DNA of 64,000 nt from an uncultured Oscillospiraceae bacterium. GTDB lineage: Bacteria; Bacillota; Clostridia; Oscillospirales; Oscillospiraceae. The notes below the pieces were generated by a model. The model saw nothing but the letters and a program-made list of their open reading frames with translations. It was not told the origin of the DNA and made no database searches. Below, one piece after another: positions 1 through 8,331 of the stretch (within the stretch, counting starts at the first letter, position 1; each line of letters opens with the position of its first letter). Position numbers and translations under genes: made by a program. The DNA is taken from NCBI GenBank assembly GCA_934512135.1, contig CAKSWT010000012.1, positions 1 through 64,000 on the forward strand, in the 5' to 3' direction.

Positions 1-899
1 AAGGAGACGCCGCCGATGACGCAGGCCGCAATGGCGTCGCACTCGTAGTTCAGGCCGGTGTTGGCGTTGACGGAGGCGATTCGGGCGCCGTCGAAGAAGC
101 CGGTGATGCCGTACATCATGCCTGCCAGCACAAACACCAGAATGATGGTGGCGGTGACGTTGACGCCGGAGACGTTGGCGGCCTCCTCATTGGAGCCCAC
201 GGCAAACATGTTTTTGCCGAAGGGGGTCTTGTTCCAGACCACCCACATAATGGCGGTGAGAATCACCGCATAGAGCACATACCGGGGCACGGCCACGCCG
301 CGAATGGTGAAAAGGGTGCCGGCCACCAGGTTCCGATAGCCCTCGGACAGGCCGGAAAGGGTCTGACCGTTGTTGTCCCCCATTTTGAGGTACAGAAGAA
401 TGGTGCCGAACACAATGAGCTGGGTGGACAGGGTGACGATAAAGGGATGGAGCTTAAACTTGGCCACGGAGAAGCCGTTGACCAGGCCGATCAGCGCGCC
501 TACGGCGATGACGATCAGGAACACCAGGGGAAGGGGCTGGACCCCCATGCCCGGGAAGATCTTGTTGGCGGTGGTCAGCAGGGAGGCCGAAATACAGGCG
601 GACAGGCCCACGGCCCGGCCTGCGGAAATATCGGTGCCGGTGAGGACGATGCAGCCTGCGATGCCCAGGGCAATGGGCAGCTTGGCCGCCGTCAGGGAGA
701 CGATGTTGACGATGGAGGACAGCGACACGAACTGGGGCACACGGATGGCGATAAAGATAATCGCCAGCACAATCACGATATACATGGCGTTGTTGAACAG
801 CATGTCCACAATGGTCCGCCGCTTATCCTGCTTGGAGAGGGCCTGGAAGCTGGCCCAGCGGGTGTACAGGGAATTCTTTTTTACTTGTTTGTCAGCCAC
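1..899 (-). CDS. mglC: Galactose/methylgalactoside ABC transporter permease MglC (3' part missing)
   Basis: This is the membrane permease of a sugar ABC importer of the MglC/RbsC family, which carries galactose-type sugars across the cytoplasmic membrane. The visible 299 residues have several hydrophobic segments and the family-typical stretches TGTDISAGRAVG (about residue 97) and AVGSNEEAANVSGV near the end. Its C-terminus lies beyond the left window edge. I place the start at a GTG at 899 (MADKQVKKNS) because an AGGAGG site lies just upstream. The gene follows mglA by 16 bases and belongs to mglBAC. Family assignment is secure, and galactose as substrate is inferred from MglB. Confidence 0.93.
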   Translation of the reverse strand, partial: MADKQVKKNSLYTRWASFQALSKQDKRRTIVDMLFNNAMYIVIVLAIIFIAIRVPQFVSLSSIVNIVSLTAAKLPIALGIAGCIVLTGTDISAGRAVGLSACISASLLTTANKIFPGMGVQPLPLVFLIVIAVGALIGLVNGFSVAKFKLHPFIVTLSTQLIVFGTILLYLKMGDNNGQTLSGLSEGYRNLVAGTLFTIRGVAVPRYVLYAVILTAIMWVVWNKTPFGKNMFAVGSNEEAANVSGVNVTATIILVFVLAGMMYGITGFFDGARIASVNANTGLNYECDAIAACVIGGVS

Positions 900-915
900 G
901 GTTTTGCTCCTCCTC

Positions 916-2448
916 TTATGCGTATTTCGCCGCCAGGGTCATAATGTCCTCCTGGGTGGCGGTTTTGGCGTCCACCTGGCCGGCCAGCCGTCCCCCGGAC
1001 ATCACCAGAATCCGGTCGCAGACGCCCAGCAGCTCAGGCATTTCCGAGGAGACCATAACCACGGTCTTCCCCTGCTTTGCCAGGTCAATGATGAGCTGAT
1101 AGATCTCATATTTGGCGCCCACGTCGATGCCTCGGGTGGGCTCGTCCAGAAGAAGAATCTCCGGGTCGGTGAGCAGCCAGCGGCCCAGAATGACCTTCTG
1201 CTGGTTGCCGCCAGAGAGGGAGCGGATCTTGGTGGACTGATTGGGGGTTTTGATGCGCATGGCCTGAATGGACCAGTCGGTGCTCTTTTTCATTTCGTTG
1301 GCGTTCAGGAGCCCCGCCCGGAGGTATTTTTTCAGGCTGGAGATGGTGGTGTTTTCCCGGATGTCCAGAATGCCGAAGATACCGGTGGCCCGGCGCTCCT
1401 CGGTGAGCAGGGCGAAGCCGTTGGCCACGGACTCCCGGGGGGTCTTGTTTTTCACTTCCCTGCCGTGGAGGTGAATGGTGCCCTCCTTTTTGGCGGCCAC
1501 GCCGAAGATGGTCTCCAGGGCCTCGGTGCGGCCGGAGCCGTCCAGGCCGGCAATGCCCAGAATCTCTCCTGCATGGGCCTCAAAGGACAGATCCTGAAGG
1601 CCGGAGTACAGGCCGGTGAGGTGCTCCACAGACAGGGAGACGTTGGAGGAGATCACGTTGTCCTTGGGGGGGAAGCGGTTGGTGAGCTCCCGGCCCACCA
1701 TGAGCTTGATGATCTTGTTCATGGTCATGTTTTCCACCGGCTCCGTGGCCACCCAGGTGCCGTCTCGCATAACCGTAATATCGTCAGAGATTCGCAGAAT
1801 CTCGTCCATTTTGTGAGAAATGTAGATGATGCCGCAGCCCCGGTCCCGAAGCATATTGATGATCCGGAACAGGTGCTCCACCTCGGCCTCGGTCAGGGAG
1901 GAGGTGGGCTCGTCAAAGACGATGACCTTGGAGTGGAAGGAGACGGCCTTGGCAATCTCCACCATCTGCCGCTGGGATACGGGCATGGTGCTCATAATGG
2001 TCTTGGGGTTGACATGGATGTCCAGGTCATCGAAGATGGCCATGGTATCCTGGTACATTTTGCGCTCAGAGACAATGGGGCCGATTTTGGGGTAGCGGCC
2101 CAGCCAGATGTTGTCCATGACATTGCGCTTTAAGGCCTGGTTTAGCTCCTGGTGGACCATGGCCACCCCGTGCTCCAGGGCCTCTTTGGAGTTTTTGAAG
2201 TTGATTTCCTCTCCCTCCAGATAGATGTGTCCCTCGTCCTTGTTGTAGACGCCAAAGAGACACTTCATGAGGGTGGACTTTCCTGCGCCGTTTTCGCCCA
2301 TCAGGGCATGTACGGTACCGGCGCGCACCGTGAGGGATACGTTATCCAGCGCCTTGACGCCGGGGAATGATTTGGAGATACCCTCCATCCGCAGAAGGAC
2401 CGGTGCGTCGGACGCTGTCTGCGGAGACTGGACCGGATTGCTGCCCAA
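916..2448 (-). CDS. mglA: Galactose/methylgalactoside ABC transporter ATP-binding protein MglA
   Basis: This 510-residue protein has two fused nucleotide-binding domains, as is usual for MglA/RbsA-type sugar importers. The first half has a good Walker A (GENGAGKST, about residue 53), a Walker B with DEPTSSL and the switch motif ISHKMDEI. The second half has the usual degenerate Walker A (GLDGSGRTE), the signature LSGGNQQKV and Walker B LLLDEPTRGID. The start is a TTG at 2448 with TAGGAGG eight to nine bases upstream, and no nearby ATG fits better. It sits between mglB and mglC and powers uptake through MglC. Confidence 0.95.
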   Translation of the reverse strand: MGSNPVQSPQTASDAPVLLRMEGISKSFPGVKALDNVSLTVRAGTVHALMGENGAGKSTLMKCLFGVYNKDEGHIYLEGEEINFKNSKEALEHGVAMVHQELNQALKRNVMDNIWLGRYPKIGPIVSERKMYQDTMAIFDDLDIHVNPKTIMSTMPVSQRQMVEIAKAVSFHSKVIVFDEPTSSLTEAEVEHLFRIINMLRDRGCGIIYISHKMDEILRISDDITVMRDGTWVATEPVENMTMNKIIKLMVGRELTNRFPPKDNVISSNVSLSVEHLTGLYSGLQDLSFEAHAGEILGIAGLDGSGRTEALETIFGVAAKKEGTIHLHGREVKNKTPRESVANGFALLTEERRATGIFGILDIRENTTISSLKKYLRAGLLNANEMKKSTDWSIQAMRIKTPNQSTKIRSLSGGNQQKVILGRWLLTDPEILLLDEPTRGIDVGAKYEIYQLIIDLAKQGKTVVMVSSEMPELLGVCDRILVMSGGRLAGQVDAKTATQEDIMTLAAKYA

Positions 2449-2477
2449 TTACGTCGCCTCCTACCATGTGTTGCAAG

Positions 2478-2504
2478 GCAGCCGCGCGCGATGCGCGCGG
2501 CTGC
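2478..2504 (-). other. Intercistronic stem-loop between mglB and mglA
   Basis: GCAGCCGCGCGC pairs with GCGCGCGGCTGC around a three-base loop (12 bp), and TTGCA/TGCAA extends it outside. There is no T-run after it, so it looks like an mRNA stabilising hairpin rather than a full terminator. Such hairpins commonly let the binding protein be made in excess over the membrane parts. Confidence 0.7.
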
Positions 2505-2523
2505 AAGTGTCGCAGATGAGAAA

Positions 2524-3678
2524 TTATTCGCCGGTGTAGGTAGCATAGGGGATGTTCACACGCCAGGTGCCCACCACGTTGTTGCTGTCCACGCCGTCAA
2601 AGGTGGCCTTGCCGCCCTGGTAGTTCTGCACAACGGCGGCGATGGTGTTGGCCATGCCCTCGGCGTCCTGCTTGATGGTGCCGGTCATGGAGCCGTCGGC
2701 AATCTTCTCCTTGGCGGCGTCGGTGGCATCCACGCCGAACACGGGGATGTAGGTGGCGCCTTCCTTGTTGTAGCCGGCGTTCTGGAGGGCGGAGATGGCG
2801 CCCAGAGCCATGTCGTCGTTGTTGGCGATGACCAGCTCGATCATGTTGTTGTTGGCCTCAGAGTACTGAGACAGGATGGTCTGCATGTAGTCGGTGGCAG
2901 CCTGAGAGGACCAAGTGCCGTTCTGGTCCACCAGATACTTGTTGGAGTTGGCAGCGTCGTAGAACTCCAGCGCGGGCTTGCCGCCCTCGGTGAGGACCTT
3001 GTCCGCGTCCTCCACGCCGTACTGGGTACGGGCAATGGCCTCAGCATTGGCCTCGTCGCCCTTGAACATCACATAGGAGATTTTGCCGTCGCCGTTGAGG
3101 TCCAGGGTGTCGAAGTTCTTGAGCACATAGTCGCCGATCATCTGGCCCTGCATATGGCCGGCCATCTCATAGTCGGTGCCCACGAAGGCGCACTTGTCAT
3201 AGGCGGAGATCACGGCCTCGCCGCCGTCCTCGGCGGTGGACACGGCCCGGTTGAAGAAGATCACGGGGATGTCCTTTTCCTTGGCCATGTTGATGATGTT
3301 GGTGGCGGCGTCCTCAGAGCCGGAGTCCACCAGGTTCACCACCAGCAGAGAGGTGCCCTTGGAGATAGCGGTCTGAATGGCCTCGGTCTGGGTGGTCTGG
3401 CTTCCGTTGGAGTCATAGTCCTGGAAGTTCACGCCGGCAGCGGTGAGCTGGGCGTCCAGCGCAGTACGGACGCTGGAGATGTAGGTGTCCGCGTAGGTGT
3501 AGTAGAACACGGATACTTCGCCGCCGGCAGTGGCGGTATCGGTGGTGGCGCCGGAGGCTGCGGCTTCAGCGGAACCGGCGGTGCTGGCGGCTGCGGAGCC
3601 TTCCGTGCCGCCGCAGGCAGCCATGGAAAGGATCATGCAAAGAGCCAGAAGCATTGCAAGGATTTTCTTCATGTTCAT
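2524..3678 (-). CDS. mglB: Galactose/glucose-binding lipoprotein MglB
   Basis: This is the extracellular sugar-binding lipoprotein of the importer, 384 residues long. It has a lipoprotein signal peptide ending in MAACGG, with the lipid-attached Cys near residue 22. The body is a type I periplasmic-binding fold. The segment DLNGDGKISY (about residue 187) is the EF-hand-like calcium loop typical of MglB and points to galactose or glucose rather than ribose. The first ATG (3678) has AAGGAG nine bases upstream. It is the first gene of mglBAC, with its own promoter. Confidence 0.93.
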   Translation of the reverse strand: MNMKKILAMLLALCMILSMAACGGTEGSAAASTAGSAEAAASGATTDTATAGGEVSVFYYTYADTYISSVRTALDAQLTAAGVNFQDYDSNGSQTTQTEAIQTAISKGTSLLVVNLVDSGSEDAATNIINMAKEKDIPVIFFNRAVSTAEDGGEAVISAYDKCAFVGTDYEMAGHMQGQMIGDYVLKNFDTLDLNGDGKISYVMFKGDEANAEAIARTQYGVEDADKVLTEGGKPALEFYDAANSNKYLVDQNGTWSSQAATDYMQTILSQYSEANNNMIELVIANNDDMALGAISALQNAGYNKEGATYIPVFGVDATDAAKEKIADGSMTGTIKQDAEGMANTIAAVVQNYQGGKATFDGVDSNNVVGTWRVNIPYATYTGE

Positions 3679-3759
3679 AGTGTTGATCTCCTTCGATCAA
3701 GTATTTCACAGCGCCCCAGAGGGGACTGTGATTGCGGCAGAAACACATCTGCATAATGA

Positions 3760-3788
3760 ATGATAGCATACGTCTTATGAAAAAACAA
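3760..3788 (-). promoter_or_regulatory. Sigma-A-type promoter for mglBAC
   Basis: Read on the minus strand: -35 TTGTTT, 17-base spacer, -10 TATCAT, about 80 bases before the mglB start. No clear operator palindrome was found. Confidence 0.55.
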
Positions 3789-3833
3789 TAGTAAATTTCC
3801 CTGAGGTAACAGATAATTTGGCATCATTCCACA

Positions 3834-3868
3834 GAAAAAGCCCCCGGACTGTCTGAGAGCCCGGGAGC
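3834..3868 (-). terminator. Intrinsic terminator after the LCP gene
   Basis: On the minus strand GCTCCCGG pairs with CCGGGGGC, followed by TTTTTC. It lies about 40 bases past the stop codon at 3907. Confidence 0.75.
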
Positions 3869-3906
3869 ATTGTCCGCCACAGACGGACAAAGCCGAAATC
3901 AGACCA

Positions 3907-4950
3907 TTATTCCCCAGATTCGGGGGCAAGTGTCTCTGCCAGAAGGTCTTGGTTGGCCGCAAAATCCGCGATAATTACATCCATGCCGTCCACATTGTTG
4001 AAGGAATAGGTGCCCTGGGCGGGGATGCAGAGGGTCTGGAGGCTGGCCCCGGGGAGCATGGGAAACAGCTCCGTGGCCAGGGAGATCACCTTCAGATTGG
4101 TCATATCCGTGGTGAGCAGGGGGAAGATCTCATTGGCCAGGGACAGGCACTCCGTCAGGCTCATCTGCTGGACCTGCTGGAACAGGGCGGTGAGGACCTT
4201 CCGCTGGCGGCCGGTCCGGCTGAAGTCCGAGTCCAGATAGCGGATCCGGGAATAGGCCAGGGCCTCCTGGCCGTCCATGTGGTTGAGACCCTGGGTCAGG
4301 CCCAGGTAGTCCGCCTCGGCGGAGGTCAGGGTGATGTCCACCCCGCCCAGGGTGTCGATGATGTCCGAGAAGCCCGAGAAGTCCACCTCAATGTTGGCGT
4401 CGATCTCCACCCCAAAGGTCTCCTCCAGGGTCTTGTCCAGGAGCTTCATACCGCCGAAGGCGTAGGCGGCGTTGAGCCGGTTGGGGTCATAGTCGGGAAT
4501 CTGCACATAGAGGTCCCGAAGGAAGGAGGTGAGGACAATGGCGCCGGTGGTCCGGTTAAAGGTGACCAGAATCATGGAGTCGCTGCGGGCCCGGGTCTCT
4601 CCCTCCCGGCGGTCCTGGCCGATGAGAAGGATGTTGATCACGTCCTGGCTCACATGGCCCAGGACCTGGTTGGGGGCGGACCACTGAATCTCCGAGGGGT
4701 CCAGCTCCGGATAGACCACGTTCTGCTCCGGGCCGTGATCGGCCACGGCGTCCCTCAGGTCCAGCGCCTCCTGCTGCTGCAGCTCCTCCGGGGTGAAATA
4801 GGTCTGGTTGGGGTCCGGGCGGCCAATGCGGCTGAGAAATACCGACACCACCAGGACAATGGTGAGAATCAGCCCCAGCAGGCAGATCAGCACCGTGAGC
4901 AAAACCCGAAGCCAAAGCCGTCGGGGCGCGGGAGCGGCAGGGGTAGACAT
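3907..4950 (-). CDS. LytR-CpsA-Psr (LCP) family protein
   Basis: LCP enzymes attach lipid-linked wall polymers (teichoic acids, capsule) to peptidoglycan outside the cell. This protein is 347 residues long, with a short cytoplasmic N-terminus, one transmembrane segment at about residues 12-36, then the LCP domain. Typical stretches are INILLIGQDRREGETRARSDSMILV, here split by the family's arginine and aspartate positions, then SFLRDLYVQIP, RLNAAYAFGG and the late ALAYSRIRYLDSDFSRTGRQ. The start at 4950 has GGAGG seven bases upstream. It is transcribed in the same direction as mobB, 74 bases downstream, and has its own terminator. Confidence 0.92.
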   Translation of the reverse strand: MSTPAAPAPRRLWLRVLLTVLICLLGLILTIVLVVSVFLSRIGRPDPNQTYFTPEELQQQEALDLRDAVADHGPEQNVVYPELDPSEIQWSAPNQVLGHVSQDVINILLIGQDRREGETRARSDSMILVTFNRTTGAIVLTSFLRDLYVQIPDYDPNRLNAAYAFGGMKLLDKTLEETFGVEIDANIEVDFSGFSDIIDTLGGVDITLTSAEADYLGLTQGLNHMDGQEALAYSRIRYLDSDFSRTGRQRKVLTALFQQVQQMSLTECLSLANEIFPLLTTDMTNLKVISLATELFPMLPGASLQTLCIPAQGTYSFNNVDGMDVIIADFAANQDLLAETLAPESGE

Positions 4951-5024
4951 GGGAAAGCCTCCATTCTGTGGGATACTGGTTTTTCTATATTCTACTATAT
5001 ATACCCGGAAAAATCCAGAAAAAC

Positions 5025-5534
5025 TTACGCCGGGGAAAACCGGGAGAGATGGCGCATCAGCAGATCGGCACAGCCGGTGATGTCCGTCAGGTCCAGCTGA
5101 GGGGCGGGGGAATCCACCGGCTCATCGGTGACAATGGCCAGCAGCTCCTCCGAGGGGGCAATCAGGGGACGGCCCAGGGCGGCGCGGTGAATCTCGATTT
5201 TAGGATAGGGATTGTGCTTGTAGCCCTCCACCAGAATCAGGTCCACGGGAGGCAGCCGGGAGATGATCTCCTCCAGGGACAGCTCCCGGTCCGTCCGCTG
5301 GAGCAGGGCGAATTTTTCCCGGTTGGCAATGGTGACCACGTCGGCTCCGGCGGCGGTGAACCGATAGGTGTCCTTGCCGGGATGGTCCATTTCAAAGTGG
5401 TGGACGTCGTGCTTGAGCACCGCCAGCCGCAGGCCCCGGCCCTTGAGCTCCGGGATCAGCCGCGCTAAATAGGTGGTTTTTCCCGTGCCGGACGATCCCA
5501 CAAAGGTGACAACGGGAGAGGTATCTGGATTCAT
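5025..5534 (-). CDS. mobB: Molybdopterin-guanine dinucleotide biosynthesis adapter MobB
   Basis: MobB is a small P-loop GTPase that helps MobA attach GMP to molybdopterin. This protein has 169 residues: Walker A GSSGTGKTT (about residues 12-20), then KHDVHHFEMDHPGKDTYR and the conserved LILVEGYKH. The start (MNPDTSPV, 5534) overlaps the stop codon of the upstream regulator in an ATGA arrangement, so the two are probably translationally coupled. No other molybdenum cofactor gene is in the window, so a different adapter role cannot be excluded. Confidence 0.88.
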   Translation of the reverse strand: MNPDTSPVVTFVGSSGTGKTTYLARLIPELKGRGLRLAVLKHDVHHFEMDHPGKDTYRFTAAGADVVTIANREKFALLQRTDRELSLEEIISRLPPVDLILVEGYKHNPYPKIEIHRAALGRPLIAPSEELLAIVTDEPVDSPAPQLDLTDITGCADLLMRHLSRFSPA

Positions 5535-6940
5535 GAGCTTTCCTCCTTGGTCATGTGCCAGGCCCGCCCCAGCAGGGAGACCCCCTGGCGGATTTCCTGG
5601 TCGGTGAGGCCGCCGAAGCCCAGCAGCACGGTGCTGCGGTACTCCGGAGGGACCTCCGTTAAAAAGTAGGGGGACACCGGATAGACCCGAACCCCCGCCT
5701 GCCGGGCGGAGGCCACCAGCTGGGCCTCGGGGGTGCCGTCCTTTACCCGAAGGGTCAGGTGGTGTCCCGCAGGTTCCCCCAAAATCTCCACCCACTGGGC
5801 CAGGGGGCTCAGCGCCTCCACCAGACATTGCCGTCTTGCCCGGTAGTAGATGCGCATACGATTGACATGGGTCTCAAAGTGCCCCAACTTCATAAACTCC
5901 CGAAGGACCGCCTGCTCAAAGGCGGACACCGTGGAGGAAAAGCCCAGGTATTTCTCCCGGAACAGGCCCAGAAGCGTCGGAGGCAGGACCATATAGCTGA
6001 TTCGCAGGGCCGGGGCCACGCTTCGGGAGAAGGTGCCCAGGTAGATGACCGTTCCCTGGCGGTCGATGCTCTGGAGGGAGGGGATGGGCCGGGAGGAGTA
6101 GCGAAACTCCGAGTCGTAGTCGTCCTCGATGATGTACCGGCTGGGGCCAAGACCGCTCCAGCGGAGCAGGGCGGTCCGCTGGCCGATGGGCATGGCGTAG
6201 CCCAGCGGATACTGGTGGGAGGGGGTGGTGTATACCAGCACCGAGCCGGTCTGGGGCAGGGCGGAGAGGAGAATGCCGTCGGGGCCCACGGGGATGGCGC
6301 AGACCCGGTGGCCCATTCGGGAGAACAGGGCGTGGGCGTGGTTGTACAGGGGATTTTCCACCGCCAGGGTGAGGGCCTCCGGAAGGATATAGGAGAGCAT
6401 AAACAGCAGGTTGTCGCTGCCGGCCCCAATGACGATCTGCTCCGGGGTGCATCGGACCCCACGGGCCCGGTAGAGGTAGTCCGCCACCGCCTGACGAAGC
6501 CCCGGGTCCCCCTGCTGGGGGGTTCGCAGCAGCAGCCTGTCGTCGTATTCGTTGAAGCAGTTCCGCAGCAGCCGCCGCCAGACCCCAAAGGGAAACTGCT
6601 GCCGGGCCATGCCCGAGGGGGAGAAGTCCACCAGATACGCCGGATGGGGGGGCTCCGGCTCCGGGGGCGCCGGGGGAAGGGGGCGGGACTGCTGGGGGAG
6701 CTGTCCCGTCTCCAGCACGAAAAAGCCCCGCCGGGGACTGGCGGCCACAAAGCCCTCCGCCTCCAGCTGGGTATAGGCCCCCTCCACGGTGTTGATGGAG
6801 ACGCCCAGCTGCTCGGAGAGCTTCCGCTTGGAGGGGAGCTTCTCCCCCGGGGCCAGGGCGCCGGACTGAATCTCCCGGCGGAGCTGCTGATAGAGCTGCT
6901 GGTACAGGGGAAGGGGGCTGTGCTCCTGCAAGGCGATCAT
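5531..6940 (-). CDS. MocR/PdxR-type regulator (GntR wHTH fused to aminotransferase-like domain)
   Basis: This 469-residue fusion has a GntR winged helix (about residues 8-75, with LPSKRKLSEQLGVSINTVEGAY) and a fold-type I aminotransferase-like domain (about 105-465). MocR proteins use PLP as a ligand or cofactor and often control vitamin B6 or amino-acid genes. The PLP-contact regions are recognisable (NPLYNHAHALF, TTPSHQYPLG, EDDYDSEFRY). However, the Schiff-base lysine of the usual TFSK motif is replaced by arginine (R306, codon CGA at 6025-6023). The start at 6940 is chosen for its AGGAGG seven bases upstream; a longer reading from 7072 has no such site. It is divergent from the cation transporter and coupled to mobB. 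Confidence 0.87.
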   Translation of the reverse strand: MIALQEHSPLPLYQQLYQQLRREIQSGALAPGEKLPSKRKLSEQLGVSINTVEGAYTQLEAEGFVAASPRRGFFVLETGQLPQQSRPLPPAPPEPEPPHPAYLVDFSPSGMARQQFPFGVWRRLLRNCFNEYDDRLLLRTPQQGDPGLRQAVADYLYRARGVRCTPEQIVIGAGSDNLLFMLSYILPEALTLAVENPLYNHAHALFSRMGHRVCAIPVGPDGILLSALPQTGSVLVYTTPSHQYPLGYAMPIGQRTALLRWSGLGPSRYIIEDDYDSEFRYSSRPIPSLQSIDRQGTVIYLGTFSRSVAPALRISYMVLPPTLLGLFREKYLGFSSTVSAFEQAVLREFMKLGHFETHVNRMRIYYRARRQCLVEALSPLAQWVEILGEPAGHHLTLRVKDGTPEAQLVASARQAGVRVYPVSPYFLTEVPPEYRSTVLLGFGGLTDQEIRQGVSLLGRAWHMTKEESS

Positions 6941-6974
6941 GGGTGGGCCTCCTGTTCCAAAATCAGATGGTTTT

Positions 6975-7002
6975 ATGGTATCAGTTTCTGGGGAAATGTC
7001 AA
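6975..7002 (-). promoter_or_regulatory. Promoter of the MocR-type regulator and mobB
   Basis: On the minus strand: perfect -35 TTGACA, 16-base spacer, -10 TACCAT, 35 bases before the start codon. It overlaps the upstream region of the divergent transporter promoter. Confidence 0.65.
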
Positions 7003-7011
7003 GGGGAGCCC

Positions 7012-7040
7012 TTGCGCGTTTTGTAAAAAAGGGATACAAT
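7012..7040 (+). promoter_or_regulatory. Promoter of the cation diffusion facilitator gene
   Basis: -35 TTGCGC, 17-base spacer, -10 TACAAT, ending 24 bases before the ATG. The back-to-back arrangement would let the regulator act on both directions. Confidence 0.6.
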
Positions 7041-7064
7041 ATAACTTTAAAAGGAGGAGAGACT

Positions 7065-8237
7065 ATGACCAACCTTTTGGTCCGACTGTTTGTGAAAAAT
7101 CGGGAGCAGGTGGAGGACCCGGTGGTGCGGGGGGCTTACGGTACCATGGCGGGGGTGGTGGGGATTTTGTGCAACCTGCTGCTGTTTGCCGCCAAGCTGA
7201 TCATCGGTACCCTCAGCGGCAGCGTCTCCATTACCGCCGACGCCGTGAACAACCTGTCCGACGCCTCCTCGTCCATTGTGACGCTGCTGGGGTTCCGGCT
7301 GGCCCAGAAGCCCGAGGACGCAGAGCATCCCTACGGTCACGCCAGAATCGAATATCTGTCGGGGCTGGCGGTGGCGGCGCTGATTCTGCTCATTGGGTTC
7401 CAGCTGGCCAAAAGCTCCCTGGGGAAGATTCTCCATCCGGAGCCGGTGGAGTTTTCCCTGGCGCTGGTGGCGGTGCTGGTGCTTTCCATGGCCCTGAAGC
7501 TGTGGATGGCCCTGTTTAACCGAAGGCTGGGGCGGATGATCTCCAGCACCTCGCTGGCGGCCACGGCGGCGGACAGCCGAAACGATGTAATCGCCACCGG
7601 GGCGGTACTGGGGGCGGCGGTGATCGGCCACTTTACCGGGTGGAACCTGGACGGCTACATGGGACTGCTGGTGGCGGTGTTTATTCTCCTCAGCGGGGTG
7701 GACATTGCCAAGGACACCATCAGTCCCCTGCTGGGAGAGCCAGCCGACGAGGAGCTGGTCCACATGATCCGCTATGAGGTGTCCCACTATGATTCAAGAA
7801 TTTTGGGTGTCCACGATTTGATGGTCCACGACTATGGCCCGGGACAGACCTTTGCCAGCATCCATGTGGAGGTGGACCACCGGGAGGACGTCATAGAGAT
7901 TCACAGCATGATCGACAACATTGAACGGATGTTCCTGGAAAAGCACCGGATTCATTTGACCATCCACTATGACCCGGTGGTGACCGACGACCCGGAGGTC
8001 ACCCGGCTGCGGGAGAAGGTGGCGGCGGTGCTCCGGGATCTGGATCCTCAGCTGAGCTTCCACGATTTCCGCATGGTGGCAGGAGAGGAACATACCAACC
8101 TGATTTTTGACGTGGTGCTGCCCTACGGTATGCGGGGCAGGGAGGGAGACATCCGGCGGCAGCTGGAGGAGCGGCTTCAGGAGCCCGGCAGGAAATACTA
8201 CCTGGTGCTGACCTTTGACTCCGGCAGCTTCAACTGA
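7065..8237 (+). CDS. Cation diffusion facilitator (CDF) family transporter
   Basis: CDF proteins export divalent metals (Zn, Co, Fe, Mn) in exchange for protons. This 390-residue protein has about six membrane helices, with the metal-site aspartates in ITADAVNNLSDA and TAADSRNDV and the motif HPYGHARIEYLSG. The cytoplasmic C-terminal domain (ZT_dimer, with VHDLMVHDYGPGQTFASIHVEVD) is followed by a further 80-residue extension. The start at 7065 has AAGGAGG upstream. The metal cannot be told from sequence. It is divergent from the MocR regulator and ends at a bidirectional terminator pair. Confidence 0.92.
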   Translation: MTNLLVRLFVKNREQVEDPVVRGAYGTMAGVVGILCNLLLFAAKLIIGTLSGSVSITADAVNNLSDASSSIVTLLGFRLAQKPEDAEHPYGHARIEYLSGLAVAALILLIGFQLAKSSLGKILHPEPVEFSLALVAVLVLSMALKLWMALFNRRLGRMISSTSLAATAADSRNDVIATGAVLGAAVIGHFTGWNLDGYMGLLVAVFILLSGVDIAKDTISPLLGEPADEELVHMIRYEVSHYDSRILGVHDLMVHDYGPGQTFASIHVEVDHREDVIEIHSMIDNIERMFLEKHRIHLTIHYDPVVTDDPEVTRLREKVAAVLRDLDPQLSFHDFRMVAGEEHTNLIFDVVLPYGMRGREGDIRRQLEERLQEPGRKYYLVLTFDSGSFN

Positions 8238-8245
8238 CAAAAAGC

Positions 8246-8265
8246 CCCCGGCCCTTTGGCCGGGG
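8246..8265 (-). terminator. Terminator of the VanW gene
   Basis: CCCCGGCC pairs with GGCCGGGG around CTTT. On the minus strand it is followed by a T-run (complement of the A-run at 8239-8243). It nearly mirrors the hairpin at 8302-8325. Confidence 0.75.
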
Positions 8266-8301
8266 AATCCCCCAGTCCGTCGGCCTTCCGGCGATAGTTA
8301 A

Positions 8302-8331
8302 CCCCCCGGCCAAAGGGCCGGGGGGTGGTTT
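8302..8331 (+). terminator. Terminator of the CDF transporter gene
   Basis: CCCCCCGGCC pairs with GGCCGGGGGG around AAAG and is followed by TGGTTTTT on the plus strand. The two facing hairpins insulate the convergent genes. Confidence 0.8.

Noticed and set aside
370..2133. Long plus-strand open frame of 587 codons over mglC and mglA
   Set aside because: It lies opposite two well-recognised transporter genes, has no ribosome site or family match, and its length follows from GC-rich codon bias of the real strand.
8246..8325. The two mirror hairpins between the CDF and VanW genes as a mobile-element inverted repeat
   Set aside because: Each is placed right after a stop codon with a T-run on the matching strand, so a pair of facing terminators is the simpler reading.
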